Shown: positions 1-7,321 of the stretch, piece by piece
How the letters are laid out: the number at the start of each line of letters is the position of its first letter
How positions within the stretch are numbered: position 1 is the first letter of the stretch
DNA from: Chloroflexota bacterium
Lineage (GTDB): Bacteria; Chloroflexota; Dehalococcoidia; SHYB01; JACPQI01
Reading direction: 5' to 3'
Length of the DNA stretch: 34,785 nt
Assembly (NCBI GenBank): GCA_016190545.1
Contig: JACPQI010000174.1
Location: 1-34,785, forward strand
Notes under the pieces: generated by a model
Database searches by the model: none
Seen by the model: the letters and a program-made list of their open reading frames with translations, nothing else
What the model was told of the DNA's origin: nothing
Position numbers and translations under genes: made by a program

Positions 1-388
1 GCCCCACACCGTTCATGGGGGAGATGACGCCGTGCAGCACGTGGTACAGCCCGCGAAAGGCCCGCGTCCGCTCAATGGCCATCACGTCCAGCGGCTCCTC
101 CACCACGCAGATGGCGGAGACGTCGCGGCGCGGGTCGGCGCAGATGGCGCAGGGGTTGGTGGCGGTGATGTTGAGGCAGCGGGAGCAGAACACGACCTTG
201 TTCTTGATGTCCAGGACGGCTTTGGCCAGGCTCTCCGCTTGCTCCCGTGTGGCGCGAATCAGATAGAACGTGAGCCGCTGGGCCGATTTAGGCCCGATGC
301 CGGGCAGCCGGTTCAACTCCTCGATGAGCCGCGCGATAGGCTCCGAGGGCGTCTCATGGTAGTTGTTGCCTGTAGTGCTCTCAGCCAG
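1..388 (-). CDS. recR: Recombination protein RecR (3' part outside window)
   Basis: RecR works with RecO/RecF to load RecA on gapped DNA. The visible 129 codons contain the N-terminal helix-hairpin-helix (LNRLPGIGPKSAQRLTFYL), a four-cysteine zinc finger (CSRC, then CAIC) and the start of the Toprim domain (ICVVEEPLDVMAIE, then HVLHGVISPMNGVG). The C-terminus runs off the left edge. It is the last visible gene of ybeY-dnaX-ybaB-recR, the usual bacterial order. No ATG, GTG or TTG lies in frame upstream of the conserved IEELNRLPGIG block. The best start is CTG at 388, which has a perfect GGAGG five bases before it and lies 11 nt after the ybaB stop. Identity is near certain; the CTG start is inferred. 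Confidence 0.93.
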   Translation of the reverse strand, partial: MAESTTGNNYHETPSEPIARLIEELNRLPGIGPKSAQRLTFYLIRATREQAESLAKAVLDIKNKVVFCSRCLNITATNPCAICADPRRDVSAICVVEEPLDVMAIERTRAFRGLYHVLHGVISPMNGVG

Positions 389-393
389 AGGGA

Positions 394-398
394 CCTCC
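394..398 (-). promoter_or_regulatory. Shine-Dalgarno GGAGG that selects the recR CTG start
   Basis: On the minus strand the ybaB stop TAG is followed by CGGAGGTCCCT and then CTG GCT GAG, the predicted first codons of RecR. A full GGAGG with a 5-nt spacer in a gap this short is strong support for initiation at this CTG. Confidence 0.7.
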
Positions 399-399
399 G

Positions 400-708
400 C
401 TACATCAGCCCAGATATCTTCATCCCACCGGTGAATGAGCCGAGTTGCTTCTGGGTTAGGTCTTTGACCTTGGCGTTGGCGTCGCGGATGGCGGCCATCA
501 CCAGGTCCTGCAACATCTCAATGTCCTGAGGGTTCGCCACCTCAGGCGCAATGGTCACCGACTGCACCTCCTGATGCCCGTTGATGACCACCTTCACGGC
601 GCCGCCTCCCGCGCTCCCTTCCACCAGCGCCTTTCCCAATTCCTCTTGGGCCTTCATCAGTTTGGCCTGGAGCTCCTGGGCCTGTTTCAGCATCCGCTTA
701 TCGAACAT
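400..708 (-). CDS. ybaB: YbaB/EbfC family nucleoid-associated protein
   Basis: A 102-aa small DNA-binding protein of the YbaB/EbfC family, which forms dimers that bind DNA and are nearly always encoded between dnaX and recR. The sequence shows the family pattern: an N-terminal amphipathic helix rich in Gln/Lys/Ala (KQAQELQAKLMKAQEELG), a beta core with VKVVINGHQEVQSVTI, and a C-terminal helix with DLVMAAIRDANAKVK. ATG at 708 is preceded by AGGAGA. The gene starts 21 nt after the dnaX stop and its own stop lies 11 nt before the recR start, so it is almost certainly cotranscribed with both. Length is normal for the family. Confidence 0.95.
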   Translation of the reverse strand: MFDKRMLKQAQELQAKLMKAQEELGKALVEGSAGGGAVKVVINGHQEVQSVTIAPEVANPQDIEMLQDLVMAAIRDANAKVKDLTQKQLGSFTGGMKISGLM

Positions 709-729
709 AGCATGTCTCCTGCTCGCACA

Positions 730-2382
730 TTACGAAGGCTCGCTGTCGTCCGCGACGCGCGCGCCCATCTGTAGCGCATCCCTGACGAGATGGCCGCTCG
801 GCTGGACGGGCTTGGGGCGCTCGGCGAGTGTGCAGCGCAGCCGCAAGCGGTGGCCTGCCACCCGGGCCACGGCGTCCTCGACGGCCTTTCGGCTGACCGG
901 ATTCTCCAATTCCTGGCTCGCCTTGTCGCGGTGGAAGGTGAATCCGAAGCCGATAACCAGAGTATCCCCCTCGATGGTGAGGGGCTGGGCGCTGCGCAGC
1001 AGCGCGTCGAATTTCACGCCCTGTCCCTTGCCACGGCAGGCCTGGATGACGTCCTTCCAGCCCCCGCGCAACTGCTCTATGACCTGCGCTATCGCATCTT
1101 CAGCCACCGGCTCTATAGTTGTCGGGATGGGGCGACTGTCCTCTACGCTCTGCGGCGTGGGCCCATTCGCTGGCAGCGGCGACCTCACTGGCGGCGGCTC
1201 CTCCATGCGCTCGCGTGGTCGCGGCTGCGCCGGTGGCGGCTGAGAACGCGGAGGTGAAGCGGGATCGCGGCGCGCCGCAGGCGGCCTTGCGCCAGCGGGC
1301 GGCGCTTCTGTCGTGAGCGAGCATTCAACCATCGCCAGCTCCAGCGGGAGCGTGGGATGGCCCTCCAGGTGGAACTCCGTCTGACCAAGCAGCCGGACAG
1401 CCTTGAGTATCCGCTCCACGGGCGTTGCAGCGAGGGCCTTCATGTCAGCGATGGCGTCTTCTGGCGCGTCCAGCGCATCGGCGGCGCCTGATTTGACAAG
1501 GAGGACGCCGCGCAGGAACTCCACCAGGCTACGCTGCATTTGCTTCAGATCGGCCCCGTCCTGTGAGGCCTGGTTTACGACTTTCAGGCCGCCCGCGACA
1601 TCGCCCTTCAGAATACAAGCGGCAAGCTCTTTGGCCCTGGTGTCGCTGGCCAGGCCAAGGGTTGACTGCACCGGCCCGAGCTGGAGCTGGGGCCCGAACG
1701 CCGTTGTCAACTGCTCAAGGAGATTGATGGCGTCGCGGAGGCTGCCGCCCGCGGCCTGAGCGATGCTGCGGAGCACCGCCGGGTCACCCTCAATTCCTTC
1801 GCCCTTGCAAATCTGGTCCAGGCGCCCGGCCACCGCTGCCGGCGAGAGGCGGCGGAAGTCGAAGCGTTGGCAGCGGGAGATGACGGTTGCGGGAAGCTTG
1901 TGCGCCTCCGTTGTAGCCAGGACAAAAAGTGTTTGCGGCGGCGGCTCCTCCAAGGTCTTGAGGAGCGCGTTAAAAGCGTAGTCGGTAAGCATGTGGACTT
2001 CATCGATGATGTAGACCTTGTAGCGGCCCTCCACGGGAGCGAAGCGCACCTTCTCCCGCAGGTCGCGGATCTCGTCAATGCCGCGATTGCTGGCGGCGTC
2101 GATCTCGATAAGGTCCATGGCGCGCCCGTCTGTGATGGACTGGCACATGGCGCAGTGGTTGCAGGGGTCGCCGCGACCGCCCGTGGTGAGGCAGTTGACG
2201 GCTTTAGCCAGGATGCGGCCAGTGCTGGTCTTTCCGGTGCCGCGTGGGCCGCAGAAGAGGTAGGCGTGAGCGATGCGGCCCGTGGACAGGGCGTTGCGCA
2301 GCGTTTGGACGATGTGGTCCTGTCCCGCCACATCGGCCAGGCCTTGGGGCCGCCATTTGCGATAGAGGACTTGCTCAGCCAT
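730..2382 (-). CDS. dnaX: DNA polymerase III subunit gamma/tau
   Basis: The 550-aa clamp-loader ATPase subunit that loads the beta clamp and links the polymerase cores. Visible in order: the family N-terminus (YRKWRPQGLADVAGQDHIV), Walker A GPRGTGKT near residue 45, a zinc module with four Cys (residues about 64-82), Walker B YIIDEVHML near 125, the sensor-1 region (ATTEAHKLPATVISRC), the AAA+ lid, the collar domain to about residue 355, a Pro/Arg-rich linker (about 360-420), and a tau-like C-terminal domain with LVIGFGFTFHRDKA. ATG at 2382 has AAGGA ten bases upstream and lies 18 nt after the ybeY stop. It is slightly shorter than E. coli tau. I saw no obvious slippery A-run for a gamma form. 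Confidence 0.96.
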   Translation of the reverse strand: MAEQVLYRKWRPQGLADVAGQDHIVQTLRNALSTGRIAHAYLFCGPRGTGKTSTGRILAKAVNCLTTGGRGDPCNHCAMCQSITDGRAMDLIEIDAASNRGIDEIRDLREKVRFAPVEGRYKVYIIDEVHMLTDYAFNALLKTLEEPPPQTLFVLATTEAHKLPATVISRCQRFDFRRLSPAAVAGRLDQICKGEGIEGDPAVLRSIAQAAGGSLRDAINLLEQLTTAFGPQLQLGPVQSTLGLASDTRAKELAACILKGDVAGGLKVVNQASQDGADLKQMQRSLVEFLRGVLLVKSGAADALDAPEDAIADMKALAATPVERILKAVRLLGQTEFHLEGHPTLPLELAMVECSLTTEAPPAGARPPAARRDPASPPRSQPPPAQPRPRERMEEPPPVRSPLPANGPTPQSVEDSRPIPTTIEPVAEDAIAQVIEQLRGGWKDVIQACRGKGQGVKFDALLRSAQPLTIEGDTLVIGFGFTFHRDKASQELENPVSRKAVEDAVARVAGHRLRLRCTLAERPKPVQPSGHLVRDALQMGARVADDSEPS

Positions 2383-2400
2383 GCCGTTGGTTTCCTTCGC

Positions 2401-2922
2401 TCACGACCGGGCGCGGAGTCCAAGGGAGTCGAGCGCCTGCTGCTCCAGGGAGCGCATGAGGCGCCGCTCCTTGGGCGAGCGCTCATGGTCGTAGCCCAGG
2501 GCATGAAGCGCGCCGTGGATGACGAGAAAGGCCAACTCCTCCTTCGGAGTGGTACCGTACTCTATTGCCTGCCGCTCCATCTGGGGGTACGAGATGATCA
2601 CGTCGCCGAGGGGCGTCACGCCGTCGCCCGCCAGCGGGAACGTAGCCCCATTCGCCGATTCTCGGAACGCGAAGGTCAGCACGTCTGTGGTCCGGTCCAC
2701 GCCCCGGAACCGCCGGTTCATCTCATGGACGGCGTTGTCGTCTGCGATACGAATGCTTAGCTCCACCGGCCCGGCCTTAGCGGAGGAGGCGGCAAGCGCC
2801 GCGCGGGCGGCTTCCCGCACCCAGGCGGACTTGACCCTGCTTCGGAACGGCGCATCGACGGCCACGGCGATGCGTGGCCGCGCAGGCGAGAGGGGACGGG
2901 AAAGGATGGAGAGAGGAGCCAT
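2401..2922 (-). CDS. ybeY: Endoribonuclease YbeY (rRNA maturation factor)
   Basis: YbeY is a zinc-dependent protein required for 16S rRNA 3'-end processing and ribosome quality control. The signature HGALHALGYDH (three zinc-binding His) lies near the C-terminus, and the RADDNAVHEMNRRFRG-like strand and DVLTFAF block are present. I start it at ATG 2922 (173 aa). A GTG 18 nt further upstream is in frame but precedes the -10 box TATCAT, so it would not be in the mRNA. There is no clear Shine-Dalgarno; the promoter geometry suggests a leaderless or nearly leaderless message. It heads the ybeY-dnaX-ybaB-recR run. Confidence 0.93.
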   Translation of the reverse strand: MAPLSILSRPLSPARPRIAVAVDAPFRSRVKSAWVREAARAALAASSAKAGPVELSIRIADDNAVHEMNRRFRGVDRTTDVLTFAFRESANGATFPLAGDGVTPLGDVIISYPQMERQAIEYGTTPKEELAFLVIHGALHALGYDHERSPKERRLMRSLEQQALDSLGLRARS

Positions 2923-2930
2923 ACGCCGCC

Positions 2931-2959
2931 ATGATAACACCCTACGGAGAGGGCTTCAA
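2931..2959 (-). promoter_or_regulatory. Sigma70-type promoter of ybeY (near-leaderless)
   Basis: On the minus strand, TTGAAG (2954-2959) and TATCAT (2931-2936) are separated by 17 bp. The hexamer ends only 8 nt before ATG 2922, so transcription should start within one or two bases of the start codon. Confidence 0.6.
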
Positions 2960-2997
2960 GGAATGGGGGATGTGGCTTCTGTCGTTTTTGCTCCGCG

Positions 2998-3366
2998 CTA
3001 GCCCAGGCCCCAGCGCTCCAGATCTTCGTCGCTGATGCCAAAGTGGTGCGCGATTTCATGGGCCACCGTCACCTTCACCTGCTCCCGCACCTCATGTTCG
3101 GTGGCGCATGAGTCCTCAATGTTCTTCTGGTAGAGGATAATTCGGTCCGGCAGCGCCATGTTGTAGGAGGATCCGCGTTCGCTCAGGGGCAAGCCCAGGT
3201 AGACGCCGAGCAGTCCATAGCGGTCGTCCATCCCCACCTCGTCCAGCTCCTGCATGCTGGGCCAGTCCTCAATCAAGATTGCGATGTTCTCCAGCCTGTC
3301 CAGGAACTCGCGTGGCAACTCCGCCAGCGCCTGGTCCACCAATGCTCGGAAGTGGGCACGCTTCAT
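2998..3366 (-). CDS. Small zincin-like metallopeptidase (PF06262 type)
   Basis: A 122-aa protein of the minimal zincin family. The C-terminal active-site motif HEIAHHFGISDEDL (HExxHxxG plus a downstream Asp) and the strand DRIILYQKNIED are typical, as is the short length. The physiological substrate of the family is unknown to me. ATG at 3366 has AGAGG about five bases upstream. It lies 28 nt downstream of the metallopeptidase-like gene ending at 3395, so the two may be cotranscribed. A TATACT at 3382-3387 could be a private -10, but no good -35 accompanies it. Family assignment is confident; function is not. Confidence 0.88.
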   Translation of the reverse strand: MKRAHFRALVDQALAELPREFLDRLENIAILIEDWPSMQELDEVGMDDRYGLLGVYLGLPLSERGSSYNMALPDRIILYQKNIEDSCATEHEVREQVKVTVAHEIAHHFGISDEDLERWGLG

Positions 3367-3394
3367 AGGCCCTCTGGTGACAGTATAGCCACGC

Positions 3395-4627
3395 CTACTG
3401 GCCCAGCACCGTGGCCTTGTAGTCGCGCTGGCTGTCTATGCTCTGTACCGCTCTCACAAAAGCGCCTAAGGAGGGGCTGCGCGTACGCAGGTCCTTAAGC
3501 TGCTGGCCCACGGGGTCTACGGACGTTGGCGTGTCGGCGTAGGAGCCGTGGAAGGCGAAGAAAGCCTGGTTGAGCTTGCGGATGGCGTACCCATGCTGGA
3601 GGAGGAAGATGCGACGTTCTTCCATGAAGGCCTCTGCCTCCGCCACCTTCTTTTCACTCAACAGCCGGTCCACCTCCAGCCGCGTTGCTCGCATCTCGCG
3701 ATTGAAGTCGAAGGCTGACGGATCAGACGGCGGACGTGGCGATTCCGTGGACGGTTCTGCAGGGCAGGGCCCCCAATAACGGCAGTAGACGCGGCGGCCG
3801 ACCTCTCGGCCCCATATATCGGCCACCGTCTCGTTAATGGTGGTGAGCCGGTCGTAGGCCCGGCCCAGCGGGTGGAAGAACAGATAGGCGTGGAGCCATT
3901 CGTGCGAGACGAGCTCCAGGGCGAACCGTAAATCGGACGTGCCCTGGACGATAGACGGGTAGGTGGATACGCCGCCGATGTTTTCCACAAATCCGGACAG
4001 GTCCTGCTTCATCACGCTGTCTTCTAGCACTTCTCGCTCCTCCAGTGAGACGCCGGATTTGATGAGCCGCGTCTCGAGCAGCTCAATCCGGTCCCGCGGC
4101 GAGATGATGAGCACCTTCGGCGTGCGCTCAAAGGTGTAGTCGACGGGCGGCCAGATGTGCCCGACGCCGAGTACGCGGCGTTGCAGCCCTTCCTCCTGGA
4201 TAACCTGCTCCACCAGACGCTCGATGATGTACTCCACGTCTCTGGCCAGCTTCGACTGATCGAGACCTAGCGCGGCGATGCGCCGCTGCTGCGTTTGTGG
4301 GGTAACTCCCTCGACAGCCATTCCTGCCTGAATTTGCTCAAGCCTGGTCTCCTCTTCTCGTTTCAGGCGGGCCAGGTCGAAGTACCGCTCCACCTTGTTA
4401 AGGCTCTCCTGGCTTGCAGGGTCCGGCTTGCCCCAGGGGTGACGGAGAAGGTACAGCCATCGCGACGGAAAATTGCGCAGCTCCCACCCGGCAAGGTTGA
4501 AATGGTAAGGCCGTGAGACCATGAGCAAGGGGTCTTGCTCCTGGCGTTTGGCCCCGGCGACGGGCAGGAGGACTACAGCCAACAAAAGCGCCAAGGCGAG
4601 GAGGCGGCTATGTTTGAACACTCCCAT
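3395..4627 (-). CDS. Putative membrane-anchored/exported metallopeptidase with HEWLH motif
   Basis: A 410-aa protein I cannot assign to a named family. From ATG 4627 it begins with a classic signal peptide or anchor (HSRLLALALLLAVVLLPVAGA), followed by a long charged helical stretch, then at about residues 242-246 HEWLH inside ELVSHEWLHAYLFFHPLG, and 20 residues later NETVADIWGREVG. HExxH plus a downstream Glu in a helix is the gluzincin zinc-site pattern, so an extracytoplasmic zinc peptidase is a reasonable inference. A CRYWGPC pair could form a disulfide. An upstream in-frame GTG at 4684 would add 19 basic residues but has no ribosome site and lies beyond a -10-like TATACT; I prefer 4627. 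Confidence 0.72.
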   Translation of the reverse strand: MGVFKHSRLLALALLLAVVLLPVAGAKRQEQDPLLMVSRPYHFNLAGWELRNFPSRWLYLLRHPWGKPDPASQESLNKVERYFDLARLKREEETRLEQIQAGMAVEGVTPQTQQRRIAALGLDQSKLARDVEYIIERLVEQVIQEEGLQRRVLGVGHIWPPVDYTFERTPKVLIISPRDRIELLETRLIKSGVSLEEREVLEDSVMKQDLSGFVENIGGVSTYPSIVQGTSDLRFALELVSHEWLHAYLFFHPLGRAYDRLTTINETVADIWGREVGRRVYCRYWGPCPAEPSTESPRPPSDPSAFDFNREMRATRLEVDRLLSEKKVAEAEAFMEERRIFLLQHGYAIRKLNQAFFAFHGSYADTPTSVDPVGQQLKDLRTRSPSLGAFVRAVQSIDSQRDYKATVLGQ

Positions 4628-4634
4628 TGCGTTC

Positions 4635-4640
4635 AGTATA
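4635..4640 (-). promoter_or_regulatory. Candidate -10 box (TATACT) for the HEWLH protein gene
   Basis: TATACT on the minus strand ends 7 nt before ATG 4627, the same spacing as seen at aspS and the FAD reductase. The -35 region is poor, so this is a weaker call than those two. Confidence 0.4.
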
Positions 4641-4678
4641 CGTTTTAGAGTGCGGAACGGCCTGGCGCGGAGGATGTG

Positions 4679-4708
4679 TTGCACGCTGATGCGGCCCTGT
4701 CCTACAAT
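4679..4708 (+). promoter_or_regulatory. Sigma70-type promoter of the EF-G-like gene
   Basis: TTGCAC (4679-4684), an 18-bp spacer, then TACAAT (4703-4708). This predicts a start near 4715 and a 5' leader of about 23 nt. It lies in the short divergent gap between the HEWLH gene and the EF-G paralogue. Confidence 0.65.
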
Positions 4709-4737
4709 GGGGCTAGTCTAATACGGGGGCCTCGCTC

Positions 4738-6780
4738 ATGAAGAGTTACGCTACCCCAGCAATTCGCAACGTGGTCCTTCTTTCCCATACCGGCACGGGC
4801 AAGTCATCCCTGGCAGAGGCGATGCTGTTCACCAGCGGCGGTGTCTCTCGGTTGGGCCGTGTAGAAGACGGGAACACGGTCACCGATTACGAGCCGGAAG
4901 AGGTCAAGCGCCGCTCCAGCATCCAAATATCTATTGTGCCGTGTGAATGGAAAGAGCATAAGGTCAACCTCATCAGCACCCCTGGTTACTTGGAATACGC
5001 AGGGGAAGTGCTCGCGGCCCTTACCGCGGCGGACAGCGCTGTCCTGCTTGTGGACGCCGCTGTCGGCGTAGAGGTGGGCACTGAGTTGCGCTGGCGCGAC
5101 TTGGAAGAGCGCGCTCTGCCTCGTTTTATCTTCGTCAACAAGATGGACCGGGAGAACGCCGACTTTGTTCGGGCGGTGGCTTCCGTGCAGGAGCGGCTGG
5201 GCCGCAAGTGCGTGCCTATGCAGATGACGATGGGATCCCAGGCTGGTTTTCAGGGCGTCGTGGACCTGCTGGACGCCAACGCTAAGATACCGGCTGGGAT
5301 GGAAAAGCATGCCCAGACCTGGCGCGAGCAATTCATGGAGACTGCCGCTGAGGCGGACGATGAGTTGACGTTGCTCTACCTGGACAAAGGCGAGTTGCCG
5401 CCGGAGGCCCTGCTCAAGGGCGTGAGGCTCGGCATCGCCCAGGGCAGCCTGGTGCCGATACTGGCGGGGTCGGCCCTGCAGAACAAGGGCATAACTGAAC
5501 TCTTGAACAGCGCTGTCCAGTTCTTGCCGTCGCCGCTGCAACGCCCGCCCGCCCAGGCGACACTTGCGGGCAACAAAGAAAAGCAACCGTTGCCTGTTGA
5601 TGCGCAGAAGCCCTTGGCCGCTTTGGTGTTCAAGACCACCGCCGACCCCTATGTGGGCAAGCTGTCCTATTTCCGTGTGCTCTCCGGCACCTTGAACAGC
5701 GACTCCCAGGTCTTCAACAGCTCCACGGGCCAGACAGAGCGCGTTGGGCAGGTCTACGTGCCGCGCGGCAAGACCCAAGAGTCGGTCCCGCACGTTGTGG
5801 CGGGAGACATCGGCGCTGTCGCCAAGCTGGCGGGCACCTCTACGGGCAACACCCTTGCGACGAGGGAGAAGTCCTGGACCATCCCCTGGATCACCATGCC
5901 TATGCCTGTCGCTAGTGTGGCTGTATCGCCCAAGACCAAGGCGGACATGGACAAGATGGCCTCCGCCCTGGCGCGCATTCTGGAGGAGGACCCCTCTTTG
6001 CAATACCGTCGCGACCAGGACACGGGTGAGACGATCCTGGCCGGGCTTGGCAGTTCTCATCTGGATGTCGCGTTAGAGAAAGTCAAGCGCAAATTCGGCG
6101 TGGACCTGGTGGCCCAAGCGCCCAAGGTGGCATACCGTGAGACCATCACTGCCAAGACGGTGGTGGAATACAGGCACAAAAAGCAGAGCGGCGGTCACGG
6201 CCAGTTTGGGCATGTCGTGCTGGAGATGGAGCCGCTCCCGCGCGGCACCGGCAACGAGTTCGCTGTCCGCGTGGTGGGCGGCTCCGTGCCCAGAGAGTAC
6301 ATCCCTGGCGTGGAGAAGGGTGTGATGGAAGCGCTCCAGGAGGGCGTCCTGGGCAAGTTTCGGGTCGTGGACACCCGTGTCACCCTCGTTGACGGCAGCT
6401 CCCACTCCGTCGACTCCTCCAACATGGCCTTTCAGATCGCCGGGTCCCACGGCGTGAAGAAGGGCCTGGAGGAGGCGCGCTCGGTCATTTTGGAGCCAAT
6501 CTATTTTGTCAAAGTGACGGTGCCGGACCCCTGCACTGGCGACGTCGTGGGCGATCTCAACAGCAAGCGGGCCAAGGTGATCGGGATGGTCCCCGAGGAC
6601 GGCCTGACCACCATTGAGGCGGAAGCGCCTCTGGCTGAGATGCAGCGCTATGCGACGGACTTGCGCTCACTAACTCAGGGGCGAGGCTACTACACGATGG
6701 AATTCACCCGTTACGAACCGGTCCCGCCCCATCTCCAGCAGCGGGCTATTCAAGAGCAGAACCAGAAACAGCACGCCTAG
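4738..6780 (+). CDS. Elongation factor G-like GTPase (EF-G paralogue, FusA2 type)
   Basis: A 680-aa five-domain translational GTPase of the EF-G-like class rather than canonical EF-G. The P-loop is HTGTGKSS (residues 17-24), G4 is NKMD, and G5 is GSAL near residue 250. Domain II follows (LAALVFKTTADPYVGKLSYFRVLSGTL), then domain III, domain IV (EYRHKKQSGGHGQFGHVVLEMEP) and domain V ending in SLTQGRGYYTMEFTRYEPVP. Canonical EF-G has DTPGH in switch II; here it is ISTPGY, so the Mg-associated Asp is Ser80 (codon AGC, 4975-4977). His to Tyr is common in this class, Asp to Ser is not one I know. The gene is monocistronic with its own promoter. The role of such paralogues is not settled. Confidence 0.9.
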   Translation: MKSYATPAIRNVVLLSHTGTGKSSLAEAMLFTSGGVSRLGRVEDGNTVTDYEPEEVKRRSSIQISIVPCEWKEHKVNLISTPGYLEYAGEVLAALTAADSAVLLVDAAVGVEVGTELRWRDLEERALPRFIFVNKMDRENADFVRAVASVQERLGRKCVPMQMTMGSQAGFQGVVDLLDANAKIPAGMEKHAQTWREQFMETAAEADDELTLLYLDKGELPPEALLKGVRLGIAQGSLVPILAGSALQNKGITELLNSAVQFLPSPLQRPPAQATLAGNKEKQPLPVDAQKPLAALVFKTTADPYVGKLSYFRVLSGTLNSDSQVFNSSTGQTERVGQVYVPRGKTQESVPHVVAGDIGAVAKLAGTSTGNTLATREKSWTIPWITMPMPVASVAVSPKTKADMDKMASALARILEEDPSLQYRRDQDTGETILAGLGSSHLDVALEKVKRKFGVDLVAQAPKVAYRETITAKTVVEYRHKKQSGGHGQFGHVVLEMEPLPRGTGNEFAVRVVGGSVPREYIPGVEKGVMEALQEGVLGKFRVVDTRVTLVDGSSHSVDSSNMAFQIAGSHGVKKGLEEARSVILEPIYFVKVTVPDPCTGDVVGDLNSKRAKVIGMVPEDGLTTIEAEAPLAEMQRYATDLRSLTQGRGYYTMEFTRYEPVPPHLQQRAIQEQNQKQHA

Positions 6781-6852
6781 CCCCACCGGAAACAGGGTGC
6801 CCAAGACCCTCCCGCACACCGTGCTGTCCCAGCGTGCGTTGGCAGCCGATGA

Positions 6853-7293
6853 CTATGCGGGCCGTTCCCACAGGCTGTGGTATTGGTCGCTACCGCAGAC
6901 TACGGCAAGAAGCTCGTGTCGTTCGAGACGCCGTAGCTCTTCAAAGGTCTCCTGGCAAGCCTTGACCGCGTTCTTCTGTCCTGTGCCGACGAACCGCTGG
7001 ACAAGCTGCTGCCAGATGCCCAGCCGCGTAAGGCTGTCCACGTACTTGGGCCAGGGAATCACGGTAATGCTTTCTGGGCGGGGGAAACGAGGGCGGAGAC
7101 GCTTGATGGTGCGGAACCGCTCTTCGATGGAGTTGGACATGGGAACAATTTTGATGAGCGGTTCATCCTCGATGTCGTGGCGGGTGTCGATAATAACCGT
7201 CTTGCGCAGTATCGGCAGATAGATGCAGACGACCTCTGCCGTCTCCACGTTGCGCATGATCTCGGCTAAGTCCAGGCGGAAGTCACCGTCCAC
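6853..7293 (-). CDS. Conserved-looking protein of unknown function, downstream of etfA
   Basis: I do not recognise this 146-aa protein. I start it at GTG 7293, 28 nt after the etfA stop, where GGAAAGGA sits at a suitable distance; a longer reading starting inside etfA is unlikely. It has no signal peptide or membrane segment. The N-terminal half looks alpha/beta (ETAEVVCIYLPILRKTVIIDTR), the middle contains PRPESITVIPWPKYVDSL, and the C-terminal half is helical. Position suggests cotranscription with etfBA, hence a possible link to electron-transfer flavoprotein function, but no motif shows this. It ends convergently 72 nt from the EF-G paralogue. Confidence 0.65.
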   Translation of the reverse strand: MDGDFRLDLAEIMRNVETAEVVCIYLPILRKTVIIDTRHDIEDEPLIKIVPMSNSIEERFRTIKRLRPRFPRPESITVIPWPKYVDSLTRLGIWQQLVQRFVGTGQKNAVKACQETFEELRRLERHELLAVVCGSDQYHSLWERPA

Positions 7294-7321
7294 AGGCCCA
7301 GGTCCTTTCCAGGGAACGCGA

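Noticed and set aside
1867..2760. 297-codon plus-strand frame across dnaX and ybeY
   Set aside because: Antisense to two well-conserved genes; its sequence is a shadow of them.
3382..3387. TATACT as a -10 box for the small zincin gene
   Set aside because: No acceptable -35 at 15-19 bp and no extended -10; the gene can be read through from the one upstream.
4804..6060. 418-codon open frame on the minus strand inside the EF-G-like gene
   Set aside because: It is antisense to conserved GTPase domains, its translation is low-complexity His/Arg/Gly-rich sequence with no motif, and long antisense frames are expected in GC-rich DNA.
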